64,000 bases of DNA from Omphalotus guepiniiformis (GCA_028554645.1 JAQOOI010000021.1:1860001-1924000); one strand, 5' to 3'. Counted from the stretch's first letter, positions 9,205 to 20,364 are shown. A program made the numbers and translations. The notes: generated from the sequence alone by a model not told the origin.

Positions 9205-10815
9205 CAAATGTACAATTTACACTTCGAGAGGCAAATCAAATCGTCAATTCAATTCGCCGAGGTCAAAAGACAGCGATATTTAGACACAGGGGTCTTTCAA
9301 GAGTAAAACTCGATATAATTGTTTTCTGAAACTACCCCTCGCGGTGGGCTCCAGATAATAGCAGCGTAATGAGCACTCTAAGACGTAGGAACTCGTCTAA
9401 ACTCAAAGGTTGCCTTGTAAAAGCGAGTGTAGTCTGGCGTTGGCAAAGATTCCGCACGCAGAAAACTGACTAAAGTCGAGCTAGACTGTTGGAAAGACTA
9501 ACTGAACTGTAAGATCACCGTCTAGACCCTTCGACGAGTACCAGAAACAGCAAACAGACAGACACAGACAGACAGACACAGACAGACAGACACAGACAGA
9601 CAGACAGACAGACAGACAGTTCAAACACAACAGATGTTCAGATATTTAGCACTCTATTAAAGCACTGCAATTCCTAATAGTCCGCCTCTACCAGCTCGAA
9701 GAACCGGGGCCTGACGTTCACAATCAAGAGGCCTTCTGCGATTTAACGCTCTAGAAGATACGTAAAGTTCTCCAATTTGGCGGGCAGTCGTAACCTGGGG
9801 CGCTCGACCCTATACATGACAGTATATGTACTCTACTGCTTGTAAGTATTTCATAAATAGATAGAAAACTGAGTGGAGTAATTAAAAGGAACAGAGGGAT
9901 AACATCGAGTATAAAATGGATATAAACAGAAACAATATGACTGAGTTGGGTAAGTAGGCACGTCTAGAGGGTAATTATGTGCAGTTCTTGGGTATATATG
10001 TGTAAGTATTATGTTTTAGTGATGTTTTTGGTACATCTAGACCCTTCTTATCATGCGCTCGAGCCATTCTAAACGAACTACTCCTATGCATTTCGTTATT
10101 ATTCATCTTCGTAACTGTTTTACAGTGTACTTATAGGGGCGCCGAGGGCAGTTTCTAGTCATTTATCCCGTCGGGCTTCCGTATTTTCTCCTATTTCGAC
10201 ATCTAGACCCCATAGCACCTCGTAGATATACCAATATCCAGCGCTCGAAGGTCAATTCTGTCATTACTTTACTAATAAGTTATTATACAGTCATCGAGAC
10301 TGATCATTTTCATAGCTTTGACCATCTAGTATCTCGGAACGGAATCGTCGATCATATATTTCCGATCATAAAGCGTTATCTCCAGTATATCATCAATCTG
10401 CAGGTTCTAGGAGGTCGGCTAAGTTCGAACAAACCATTTTGATGGCTCGGCGATACCTCTAGCTTTGTCCTTTCGACATTATCGAGGCTCATGAGGCTAT
10501 TACGCCTGTGTGTGTGTAGTTTCTTCCTTCCTAAGTCCCGTGGATTACACAGATACTTAAATAGCGACTTCCAGACGAAGGGCTCTTTGCCAGGCAGGGT
10601 GGGTCTGACCATACTGTACAGTCTCGCAGCAGGTAGTTACTTCGCCGAAGGTCTAGAGGCATATCAGCCATAAGGTCTTGATGCATACTCGTACATCGTA
10701 GTCCTTTCACTTCGAGCCTTTAACTATTCGTGTTCTATGTTTTAGCTAGCACTATGGGACATAGTCTAGCCCTTTATTCCCATCATATTCACAGTAGAAA
10801 TCGTTTTAATTTCAG
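9205..10815. other. Non-coding 5' part of the gypsy element
   Basis: The Gag frame closes near 9200 and nothing coding follows until 10816. The stretch should contain the leader and 5' LTR of the leftward element, but no matching copy was found near the left edge. Copies of CTAGACCC occur near 9522, 10039 and 10203, and a tetranucleotide microsatellite lies at 9554-9620. Confidence 0.4.
9554..9620. repeat. (CAGA)n microsatellite
   Basis: About 67 bp of CAGA units, interrupted three times by an extra CA. It lies in the untranslated leader side of the gypsy element and has no obvious coding role. Confidence 0.95.
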
Positions 10816-10824
10816 GTATTTCAG

Positions 10825-11901
10825 GTGTGTATGCGTTTTCAGCGCAACAACGGATTACCGAGAAAGATTATTCATGATCGGGGACCCCAATATCATTCCC
10901 GATTCATGAAGGAACTATACCGGTTATTAGGCATTCAAGGAAGCTTCACAACGGCATATCACCCACAGACGAATGGACAGACGGAACGGATGAACCAAGA
11001 GATTGAACATTATCTCCGGTTATTTATCAATCAACATCAGAACGACTGGCATGAATGGTTACCAACAGCAGAGTTCGTGTTGAATGATAGGATACACTCA
11101 GCCACGGGTGTTACTCCGTTCTATGCGGATATGGGACGACATCCGTATAAGGGAACAGCTCCAAGAACTCCGTCGGCAAATCCCACAGCACAGGAATTTG
11201 CCGATAAGATGATCAAGATCAGGGACGAAGTAGAGGCGGCGCTTAAGAAGGCAAAGGAAGACATGACTCGGTATTACGACAAGAAGAGGAAACCATCAGT
11301 CGAATATAAGCCTAATGACAAAGTATGGCTTGAAGCGACAAACCTGACTTCTGATCGACCAATGAAGAAGTTGGATGATAAACGATTTGGTCCTTTTGAA
11401 GTCGTAAAGAAAGTTGGAGCGACGTCGTATCAACTAAAGATACCGAAGACTTGGAAGAGGATACATCCAGTCTTTAACGAAGTTTTACTGTCACCCTATC
11501 ATCCGCCTGAATTCCCCGAACAGCCTAAGAATGATAATCCGCCACCAGTGATAGAAGGAGAAGAACCGGAGTTTGAAGTGGAAGAGATAGTAGATTCAGG
11601 GAAATATAGGGGAGGGAGATTCGGATACAAAGTCCAATGGAAGGGATACTCGCGGCACGAACAAACATGGGAACCATTAGCAAACCTTGCAAACGCAAAA
11701 GAAGCAATTGAAGAGTTTCATAAAAAATTCCCCACTAAACCACGACCACCTCAGTTAAGAAAGATTGAGGTTCCAATTTCCTTATTCCCAACATCATTGT
11801 TACGACCTATCCCTGAAGCATATACGGAAGTAGTAGAAACGAAGAAGATGCCGACAGAAGCATTAGCAGTGAAGTTAGGACGATGGGGACATCGTCCCTA
11901 A
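10825..11901 (+). CDS. C-terminal part of chromovirus Pol: integrase core and chromodomain (partial)
   Basis: The 358-residue fragment starts inside the integrase catalytic core: HDRGPQYHS holds the second Asp, and NGQTERMNQEIE the Glu of the D,D-35-E triad; the first Asp lies upstream and is missing. A GPF/Y-type module follows (DKRFGPFEVVKK, HPVFNEVLL). Residues about 248-300 form a chromodomain with the aromatic pattern YKVQWKGYSRHEQTWEP, which in this family directs insertion towards modified histones. The nominal start codon at 10825 is GTG and the frame is open further left, so the 5' end is a truncation rather than a start. The stop is followed at once by the polypurine tract. Confidence 0.92.
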   Translation: MCMRFQRNNGLPRKIIHDRGPQYHSRFMKELYRLLGIQGSFTTAYHPQTNGQTERMNQEIEHYLRLFINQHQNDWHEWLPTAEFVLNDRIHSATGVTPFYADMGRHPYKGTAPRTPSANPTAQEFADKMIKIRDEVEAALKKAKEDMTRYYDKKRKPSVEYKPNDKVWLEATNLTSDRPMKKLDDKRFGPFEVVKKVGATSYQLKIPKTWKRIHPVFNEVLLSPYHPPEFPEQPKNDNPPPVIEGEEPEFEVEEIVDSGKYRGGRFGYKVQWKGYSRHEQTWEPLANLANAKEAIEEFHKKFPTKPRPPQLRKIEVPISLFPTSLLRPIPEAYTEVVETKKMPTEALAVKLGRWGHRP

Positions 11902-11912
11902 GGAGGGGGTCA
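11900..11912 (+). other. Polypurine tract of the chromovirus
   Basis: The sequence AAGGAGGGGGTCA lies directly between the pol stop codon and the LTR. It is the usual primer site for plus-strand synthesis in Ty3/gypsy elements. Confidence 0.85.
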
Positions 11913-12257
11913 TGTTACGAACGTTTTCTTTTTTCATCTTATCTCATTGTTTGTACATATGGACACTTTTATTATCAGTAGATAGCATCTTAAGTTATAG
12001 ATCTAGGGTTATATTAAATACACACGTAGGTAGCATAATGATCGAGATCAAGCATGTAGACCTCAAGGCGATCACGATCATTAATGAAACACTTGAGGCG
12101 ATCGAACTCATGGTAGACACACGGTGGATTAGTCAAGGGTTATAGCCCAGGGTTTAGGGTTTTATTTACGTATATAACAAGTCCGCTTAGGTAGATATTT
12201 CTTTAGCTTCGATCTTGTCAATAACTCCTCGAGTTTAGACTTGTACTTAGCATAACA
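11913..12257 (+). repeat. 3' LTR of the chromovirus, 345 bp
   Basis: The LTR starts TGTTACGA after the polypurine tract and ends GCATAACA, so it is bounded by the inverted pair TGTTA and TAACA. The bases just outside (TCTTT, 12258-12262) would be one copy of the target duplication; its partner would lie beside the missing 5' LTR. The transposase reading frame on the minus strand begins to make sense right at this edge, marking the insertion point. Confidence 0.85.
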
Positions 12258-14580
12258 TCTTTGTATCATTCCTCTTCTCAATTCTATTTTCTGCTTTTCT
12301 CTTATTCGTGTGAAACTGAGATTCTTGTGTTTGGTTATTTGAGTTTGACAACTCGAGTCGCTGACAAACTGTACTAAGGTCGCTTTCATTCTCCAGGTCG
12401 CAAGGAATAGCCTTTGCAATGAACAGTAGAACTGTTTTGGTTCTCTGCATGAACCATCTGCATTGGGCGTTGAACCCATCACTGCCCTGAAGCTCGGAGG
12501 AAAGGCGCTGCTGAAGCCTCTCCTTCACGGTGCGAATGCTATCTTGGTCAGCCTTGTCATTTGGTAACGGATTTCCATAGGACTCTTGTAACTTCAATAG
12601 AAGAACCTTTTCCTTCCTCTTCACATTCTCCTGGGCCTTCTTCCTCACCACCTTGCTATCAGACTTATCCCTGTACCCAAGGATGCAGCGAAAGTGCTCT
12701 TGCAGTAGTCCAAGAAATAGATTATGCATGGAGTCGATGACAACGAACTGGGATGGATCAAAATATGGAAGACGTAGAAGTTCAGTGTAGCGGACACCAC
12801 AGGAGTCGGATATCGCTTCAGCTTCACCCGGGGTTGCTGCATTCTGCCATTTGAAAGCATGACCTCTCCATTCCTCATTATCGCGTCGGTCCCAGCTAGA
12901 CTGATCGTAGTCACCGTATCCATGTTTCTTCAAGCAGCATTTGCATACCGCACAAAAGAACTCTGAAGTACAGCTGACAAATCCAGCAATTTTTCGTGCA
13001 GCGGGCAAGTCGCAGATCACAGCAACAAGCGCACAAAGCACACGTTGCCCTTGCTCATACAGGGATGTGCGAGAGTATTGTACGCCATGTTCCCAGAATT
13101 CGAGGAATTGGTCGACAAGGGGTGTCAGGAATGAATTGATCACGAGTCTAGGTTCGTGAGGACCTGGGATGATGCCTGCTAAGAACATGTTTTCTGTTTT
13201 GTACCGTTTCTCGGGTGGTAAATTCAAGCAGACCAGACTGAGTACCCCAACCGAGATCTTCTTCCCTGCAATTTTATTTGTGAGGGGGTTGAAAAAATCA
13301 AAACCCAAGGCGAAGACATAGCGGCCCTCGGTAGCGGAACCAACACTGAAGTGCTGACCATCGGGTCCTTTGAAGTCCTTTAAAATCGAACCATGAAAGA
13401 TGTCTCCGAGTTCCTCGGGAGACAGGTCGCTATTTCTACGCGACCACGCGCTGTCCATTTCCTTCTCGTAGCCTTCCCGAGATAGCAAACGCGCCAGCCA
13501 ATCTTTGAACTCGAAGGACACATAAGGTCGAATAGGGACCTCGATGGTCTCAGTACCGATCTTCTTTGGTCGAGTTAGCAGCGTGTGACATGGGGCCTTC
13601 TTGCTCTTCCCGGTTTTCCTATCGGGAAAGCGCTTGTACGTGCAACGTTCAGGATAAGGGTTTCGGGGGTTACTAGGATCAGGTTTGTAAGTAGAATTAC
13701 AGGAGGGGCACACCGCATAGACAGTGCTGTCTCCGTCAAGATCAAATTGTTCAGCGGCGGTACCAGGATCGCGAGGTAGCTTAGATAGAAGATTCCTCAG
13801 GATTGGAGAGAAAGGTGAACCGGCCAACGCAAGAGTGAATGCGGATTCGACAATGATGCGGCACATGTCCAGTATAAAAACGCAGCCCCTTCGAGACAAG
13901 GACAGAATAACCTGGCAAGCCACCATCAAGAATACGATTTGCTGCGGGATACGGTGAGTCCCGCCAAGTATTCCTTGAAAATGCCGGCCTGGAAGACGTC
14001 AGCCCAAAGTTCATTTCACCAGAGTAGGATCTGACGCACCACTGTCGAAAAAATGGTCTTTCGGCAAGCTTTTAGACGCTCTCGATGCCTTCCGAGCAGC
14101 ATCTATGGCCTCGTAGCATTGATGCAACTTTATTTCGGCTTGGCTGTAGATATCTTGAAGCTCCGGCCTTTTGCAGTACTTCTGGCGTACTACAAGATCC
14201 ATAGCTATCCTGCGACACCGTTCTTCACCAAGATCTACTGCTTTGCTGCCGCTTGCATCGTCCAGGACCTGCGCAAGGATGGCCTCAAGATCATTGAGGA
14301 GCTTGCTGGCGGATTCAATCTGGGATCGAATTTTATATCTAGCATATTGTGGGCGGCGCCGAAGATTCTGATTCGAGGGAGTTTGGGACGGCTCCGCTTC
14401 TAATTGCTCTGCGCGGGACTGGTATGCTGATCGCAGCGTTGAATCGGAGCGGGATAAAGCGGCTGCAGCACGAGCACGACTGTCCGCTAATCTGTGATCG
14501 CGCAAAGTATTGGCGGAGACCAGCGCACCGCCGCAGCCGTGTGTTGAGCAATTACAAGGGTGGTGATTGGTAGATGGCAT
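12258..14580 (-). CDS. Tnp2-like DNA-transposon protein, 3' end cut off by the LTR
   Basis: Two exons fit: 14040-14580 and 12258-13988, joined across a 51-nt intron with GTGCGT donor. The first exon starts MPSTNHHPCNC and carries a small Cys/His cluster (CNCSTHGC...H), likely DNA binding. The second encodes a conserved region with CPSCNSTY, FKDWLARLLSREG, HFSVGS, and VIDSMHNLFLGLL. The Asp and His of DSMHN match a catalytic-core motif of Tnp2-type (CACTA/Plavaka-like) transposases that are abundant in mushroom genomes. The frame is open until the chromovirus LTR, where the C-terminal part is lost. Family name is by recall of motifs; the precise superfamily is uncertain. It is probably inactive because of the truncation. 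Confidence 0.75.
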
Positions 14581-14973
14581 CTCTGTAAAACAAAAAGTCA
14601 ATGAAACGGGAAACGAAGGAGGCAGATTATGGCATACCCAGTAGTCCAGAAATTAGGCAAAATTGAAAAATCCCCACTCAAGTACTACACATGAGGTTGA
14701 ACGTTGAACGTTGAACGCTCACCGATGCTGATCCGACCGTTAATGGGAGAGCGGAGGTTTTCACAACCGATAGCCGGAGCATGTTATGAATCATGATTAT
14801 ACAAATCAGATGTTCAAAAGTTCTTTACGCTCTTTACGCTATTGGAGGGAGAATACAGAATGGCTATCTATCTCAAATACTTTTTGCAGTTGACATATGG
14901 GTGAATGCGGAAAACACGCTCCTTTTGGATTAATCTTCTACTCCCCGTGGGATTCAATGTGGATGTTTGCTAC

Positions 14974-15156
14974 TGGCTTTCCGCGTACAGCACACGCATC
15001 CCTCGAGACCGGTGCGTCGCCAAATGACATGGTAAGAGATGGGTGGGGACGAAAAGCTGTTGGACACAGATCCTCCAGTCTCGTTCGTTTGATCAACAAA
15101 AAGGCGATGGTGGGTATATACCTCCAGCCTCAACTCGGTCGTGGTAGATGTAGACT
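14974..15156 (+). repeat. Left arm of inverted repeat
   Basis: Reverse-complement partner of 15771-16020. Identity is high at the outer 50 bp and again around 15105-15150; between them the right arm carries about 100 extra bases. Confidence 0.75.
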
Positions 15157-15770
15157 TGTACTGTCTCAGCTTCCGATTGTCCCCCTTGGCTATGAGGATT
15201 CTCAGCCGAAGACGGAGTAATAATCCTTCAACGCACCTAGACATGCACCGATGAGTGCATCGATGAGGCCACAACTGAACGTGATTAATTGTTTCCCCTG
15301 TATCCAGTACCCAATAGTGATATTGTAACTCAGCAAAATATCAAGTTAATTGGATGTACTTGGCAGTATGTGATCATCGGCCTTGAAGCTTGAAGGTTGA
15401 ATGTGGCCCGTGGGATTGAATTTAAGCGCGATCGTGGTGGAACTCCATTAATTCCTATGTTTGACCCGCAGAAGAATATTTGAGTGCCAAAGAACGAGCT
15501 CTGAGGTATAAACTCAGGGACGTTCACTTTGCTCCTGTGTTGGTAGAGTCTGCAGAGTATTCGCCTTACCTGGCATTACAAGTTGGGCGCTTACAAGTTG
15601 GGCGCTTGCATTCATTCCCACGGGTCACGTTTGAATTGCACCCGATGATCCACGCACACCAAATCAACTTTTGTTACTACCGCAAGTCCGGCTTCACAGG
15701 AACGAAATAGGTGAGTCGCTCATATGCGCTGGGTTACTTCCTACTAATTCTTCATATCAGCCGGCACCCA

Positions 15771-16020
15771 TCTACATCTACCGACCTTGACGCTGGAGGT
15801 TTATACCCACCATCGTCTCGTTTCCACCGTGGACCCATCCCTTACCGTGGCGTGTCGGCCTAACAATGCTGGACTTTGAAACATGCGCAACTCTCTTCTC
15901 GGCAAGCCTTCGAGGCACTGGTGAGTCTGGTTCCCAAACTCGCCGCGTCTCGGTCCTCGTTCGTTTCATTTGGCGACGCACCGGTCTCGAGGGATGCGTG
16001 TACTGTACGCGGAAGCCACG
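15771..16020 (-). repeat. Right arm of inverted repeat
   Basis: Pairs with 14974-15156 in reverse orientation. The extra block around 15865-15965 has no counterpart at that place in the left arm. Confidence 0.75.
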
Positions 16021-16438
16021 ACCTTGGCGGCTGATGTTCACTGTAGCGCTCGTGTCCTTCGCGAACGGTGCGCCGTCGAATTCAGAGATTCGGGAGCGAG
16101 AGCGCGACCGTGAATGCTAAATAGGAGCTGACATTTATGTTCCAGGCTGAATCAGTCAGCAATATTGAGCTTATCTATGCGCTCTGGACCGAGCAAGTAT
16201 CAGCAAAGAACCTCTGCCGTGTATTCCATGGCTTGGGCTGCCTCCTCGCCCCACCCCATCCTTGACGAGGGCAAAGGAAGAATGGAGCTGTCCTCACAAT
16301 CCTCGGCTGTACTTGTGCCTACTGGGTTCAATCAGCATATCTCGAGACGTGCAAGCAGAAAGGTTGGAAGTAGTGCGATTCAATGTATTCATCCATGCAG
16401 TACTGCAATAACTACTTCAACACGTAAGCTGTAACTAT

Positions 16439-19400
16439 TTAGGTATGAAAGACTGGTAATGGAAGTTCAGGGGCGGGACGAAGAAGAATTTGCTGGGTCC
16501 CGTTCAAGGAATCGTACCAAGCTTTGTTGTAGAAGTTGATTGGAAGAAAGGCGATGGCTTCTCGGCGACTCGCTATCGGGTGACGGGGCCGCTCACGGGC
16601 GTGAGCCTGTCCTCCAGGCCTCCGATTCCCATAGACCGTGAAGATATCGGCTTGCTTATCCACCCACACCAGCAAGTCTAACAGAGCATAGCTCCGCCAC
16701 TCCAGGATGTGCACAAGATGTTTAGCATTAGCTTCCTTTTGGTGGCCAGGCCTACTATCGCTGTCGTCGGAACTGACACCCTGAGGACCCATGAGATGTA
16801 TGATTTTATACAGCGCTTTCCATATCTCGCGCGAGTGTGAGTCTCCCGCTTCCATATTGCCTGCTGAGATGTCCATACGATGTAAAAAAATCTGCCGTCC
16901 ACCAATGTCAGGACATATATGCTTAAAGGAATCTTATAAAACTCACCCGATACCGCCTTGACGCTACTCTTGCTAATCAGAGCACCACCTGGAAATGCTC
17001 ATCAGCCTGCAACTTGGCTTCTTCCTTCGTTTGGCCCTCGGCAGGTATGTATTTGTTCATGACATTCTTGATGTCCCTCAGCCTCTGCTTAAAATGTTTC
17101 TGAGCTTCAGAGTGACGTCCCTCTGCCGCTTCCTGGGCGGCCTGTAACTTCATAGGGCTATCACCCGCTGCCTCCAAGTCTTGCTTCACAAGAAGATCAG
17201 CAAATTGGTGGGCCAGACAATTGTTCCAAGGATGCGAAAGGGTGCACCAGTATATAGGAACATGGTGTTCCTTGAGTTCAGGGTCAGGTGCTTTATTATG
17301 TTCCCAAGCTGTAATCAAATCCTCGTCGTCAACGAAAAGAACGTTTCCTGGCTCGAAGAACGCGGATACGACATCCTTGGTCTTACGCACGCCCATTAGT
17401 GAATTCATAAGAGTGCGGACCTCTGCCTGGAGAAGTACTTGAGTTTGTGTCGTACAGAGAGAGAGCGTGAAGCATCCTACCATCAAGACATTACGGACCT
17501 GGTCGCGTGGACGATACTCTTCTGGTCGCTGAAATCGCCCAGTGTACTTCGGCTGCTTGGAGCGGCTAGGATGGCGCTGGCTTCGGATATCGTCATGCAA
17601 GTCTCTCTGTGATTCCATGACTTGATGCATCATGTTGTGCAGGGCTTTGGTAGACTGGTTCAAGGACATTATTGCTTCGTCGTGCTTTTCTACAAGCGTG
17701 TAAATCGCACGAGAGTCTTCCCTGCTACTGCGCCGGCCTCCACCATCTCTTGCAGGGACTCCTTTTCTACCACCCCCAAGTTGGCCCCCATCCCCCTCAT
17801 TTCTACGTCCTCCACATCCATCATGACCCTCATCTCCTCCATCTCCAGCACCTCCCGATTGGGTCTTATCCCTTCCATCTCTACGCCCTCCACCTCCATC
17901 ATGACCCTCATCTCGACCAGAGACTCCATCTCCAGCACCTCCCGGTTGGGTCCCATTCCTTCCGTCTCTACGCCCTCCACCTCCATCTTGACACCCATCC
18001 CCTGGATCTCCATCATGACCTCCTGGTCTTCCTCCTTCAGATCCGTTTGATGCTCTGTATCCACCTGCTCCACTCCCACCCCTGATTTGATTGCTTTCGT
18101 CGCCTCCACTACGAAAATTGTGCCCCATAGGTTGGTCTCTCGACTGAGATTGGCTTTCACCTGCTGGTACGCCAATATTACCCTGCCTGTTACTTTCACC
18201 CACTGACGGTCCAATTGGTTGAGAAGTCTGCGGCAAGAAAAAAGGCATCTCGCTGCCGATGAGACCGCTCTTTCTGTGGATGTATCTCTGGACGGGGGGA
18301 AGGGGATCGTGCTAGATGTATGTGAATCACCGCTATTAGAAGCTCATTTTCAGAGACTTACATTTGCATGGTAAACAGGCATTTTTTTGCGGCCAGTTCT
18401 ACAAAACCGAGTCCACACCTACGTGAGTCGTCAGTTCCACTCTGATATCAAAAACCACAACAAAAGACTATCGTACCAGCTCATGGTCATGCTCCGCCGT
18501 ATTCTGGTTGACATCGCTATCAACTTCCATGCCATCCAACCCTGGCCGTGGCAGTTCGTTGGGCACAGCGCCACTTGTCGAAGATTCCTCATGAACTGCA
18601 TTCTCGAGATCCAGGAGTGGTGCATCCGGAAGTGTAGCTGTCGCCGTTATTCGATGTTCTTTCTCGAGTCTAGAGATATGCTGCTGATCTCGGTCATGAG
18701 AGGCCTCCAAGGTGTTTACTTGTTGCTCCAACTGAACCTAAGCATATTATAATCGCACCCAAACCGATGTTTGCAAACATGTGTTCACTCACTATCATCT
18801 CGTTCTGCTTTTCGAGCAATTTCACCTTTTCCTGAAGCAGTCTACTTCTGATGTGTTCTCCCGGAGTCAAGAGAGCTGCCTACATACCACCGTCCATCAA
18901 TATAGCAAGCGCGCAAGTAAGTCGAATGACCTGCCTTATTTCTCACACCAGCGCCAAATCGACGCCGCTTGTACCTAGTGGATAAAAACCCACTAGAAGC
19001 GTTTGCCGGTGTTTTACGTTTTAAGTTCCCCTGCGCTGCATTGCTTTGTGTGGCATCTAGTGCTAGATTTCCACTGCCATTGACACCTCTCTCCTCGTGC
19101 ACCTCCATCGGCAGACCATCAGTTTCATCCTCTATGTATTCTGCGGCGAAGTCCTGACGACGCTAGGTGAACATAAGAGTCAGTAACATATAGCACGACA
19201 CCAACCGACTGGGTACCCACCTTGATCCCGCGTTGGCGAGTAGTCAACGGGTCAAGGCCAGAAAAAGTGGCTTCTTCGTCCAGATCAATTGGCTCGTCTG
19301 TAGTCAACGGGTCAAGGCCAGAAAAAGTGGCTTCTTCGTCCAGATCAATTGGCTCGTCTCCTAAATCCAACTGCATAGGCTCCGATTGCTCGTAAGAATG

Positions 19401-20364
19401 AGAGCTGGGTGGCTCCTGTGAGGTGGTAGACCCCCAAATCCGCGAGGGGTCTTCCATCACGAGGGGCGACAGGTAAATCGGAGAAGGCAACCCCATTGAA
19501 TCGGACATGTACATATGAGAGGGCTCTTCCATCGGGAGGGGCGGCGAGGGAGTCAGAGAAGCCTCTGCGTAGATATGAGAGGACTCTTCCATCGGGAGGG
19601 GCAACGGGTAAATTAGAGAAGGTACCTCCATTGAATGGGGCGATGTGAACACTTGAGAGGGCGCTTCTGTTGGGACTCGAGGCGCTGAGGGCAAGGTTGA
19701 GGGAGAGAGTACCGGCAACGATGTTTCCGGGGAAGTCTGAGGGAGTGTCGAGCTGTCGTGTATGGGTACGGGCAACGATGTTTCCGGGGAAGTCTGAGGG
19801 AGTGGCGAGTTGTCGTGTACGGGCACTGGCAACGATGTTTCCGGGGAAGTCTGAGGAGCTGTCGTGTTGGGTACGGGCAACGATGTCTCCGGGGAGATCT
19901 GAGGAGCTGTCGTGTTGTCGTTTATCTTTGCTGTATGATAGGTATACGGCACGAATCGGGACGCGGAGGGTGTGCTGCGATAGGCTGACCCGTGTGCTCT
20001 CATGGGCGGAGGCTGCGTGATCCTGGCTCAGTAAGGTCTGTCTAAGACGGCTGGTATTAGGTACGTACCGTTTGCTGCATCTCACCATGCCTCAGCTTTT
20101 CCTGTATCAGTTTCATCTTCTTCTGCTTCGATGACATCTGTCTGGAGTCATCTGCTCCAAGTATTGAGCTGGAAGGTCCGGCCCTACGGTCAAGACTTGG
20201 TGCTTGATGCTTAGGAGGGACAGGGGGAGGGACAGGGGGAGAGTCTTCAACTGAAGAAGACTACATTCAGGGTGGTAAGCCTCACGAAAGACACTTCGAA
20301 GACACAAGATACATACCGGCATAAACTTGCTCTGGAACTTTGACCAAAAGCCATCTTTTTCCAT
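16439..20364 (-). CDS. Multi-exon gene of an expanded mushroom family, unknown function
   Basis: The start is ATG at 20364 (MEKDGFWSKFQSKFMP), with a TATATA about 40 bp upstream. Short exons follow, including a Lys-rich coiled stretch, a Pro/Ser/Thr region with tandem repeats, a segment with KRKTPANASSG and RACYIDGRWYVGS, then a Gly/Arg/Asp-rich region. The last two exons (16989 to about 18248, and 16439-16891) join in phase across a 97-nt intron; the final one carries GVSSDDSDS and NFYNKAWYDSL. That C-terminal pattern (a Ser/Asp box then F-Y-N-x-A-W) recalls proteins repeated many times in Agaricomycetes beside transposons, but I know no function. It could be an accessory transposon gene or a long disordered host protein. 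Internal exon edges are approximate. Confidence 0.6.
17770..18010. repeat. Coding tandem repeat, Gly/Arg/Asp-rich
   Basis: Two clear and one degenerate unit of roughly 80-90 bp, each encoding GGGRRDGR followed by Gly/Asp-rich sequence on the minus strand. The units lie inside the gene at 16439-20364. Confidence 0.75.
19240..19359. repeat. Perfect 60-bp tandem duplication in coding sequence
   Basis: Positions 19240-19299 and 19300-19359 are identical base for base. Each copy encodes 20 residues including DEPIDLDEEATFSGLDPL, so the duplication keeps the frame. Absence of any difference implies a very recent event or gene conversion. Confidence 0.95.
19711..19920. repeat. Imperfect tandem repeat encoding SPETSLPVP units
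   Basis: Four to five units of about 48-57 bp, each containing the block GGCAACGATGT. On the minus strand each gives PQ(T/I)SPETSLPVP with short spacers. Lengths are multiples of three, so the frame survives copy-number change. Confidence 0.9.

Larger units (their letters stand above)
1..10815 (-). mobile_element. Ty3/gypsy-type LTR retrotransposon, LTRs not delimited
   Basis: From right to left this element encodes Gag with a zinc knuckle, an aspartic protease, then reverse transcriptase, RNase H and integrase, the order of a Ty3/gypsy element. The coding frames are open over long distances, so decay is slight. I could not find a pair of matching LTRs. The left LTR may lie partly or wholly outside the window, and the right boundary is set only by the point where chromovirus integrase sequence begins. 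An opposite-strand spliced gene sits beyond the 3' end of pol. The octamer CTAGACCC, on either strand, recurs in coding and non-coding parts. Family assignment is solid; both boundaries are guesses. Confidence 0.7.
10816..12257 (+). mobile_element. 3' remnant of a chromovirus (Ty3/gypsy) retrotransposon
   Basis: The remnant contains the last third of integrase, a chromodomain, a polypurine tract and one complete-looking LTR. Everything upstream in the integrase (zinc module, first catalytic Asp, RT, Gag) is absent, cut off where the leftward gypsy element begins. The missing part may lie beyond the left edge of the window if the gypsy element inserted into this one. Confidence 0.85.
14581..16438. 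other. Non-coding region with long inverted repeats
   Basis: No convincing gene is seen. A triplicated GTTGAAC occurs near 14698-14720. Two arms at about 14974-15156 and 15771-16020 are imperfect reverse complements, sharing blocks such as CCTCGAGACCGGTGCGTCGC and a block around GATGGTGGGTATA. The unpaired centre (about 15160-15770) contains a short direct repeat of GTTGGGCGCTT near 15584-15607. The layout resembles a fold-back element or a decayed TIR element. Confidence 0.6.

Noticed and set aside
9554..9620. CAGA microsatellite as an origin or CRISPR-like array
   Set aside because: It is a simple repeat without spacers, and the genome is eukaryotic.
9640..10815. Right-hand LTR of the gypsy element
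   Set aside because: Compared by eye with 1-440 and 1766-1956; only short chance matches were found, so no LTR is called.
17672..18214. Long His/Leu/Ser-rich frames on other phases of the repeat region
   Set aside because: They come from the tandem repeats of the real exon read out of frame.
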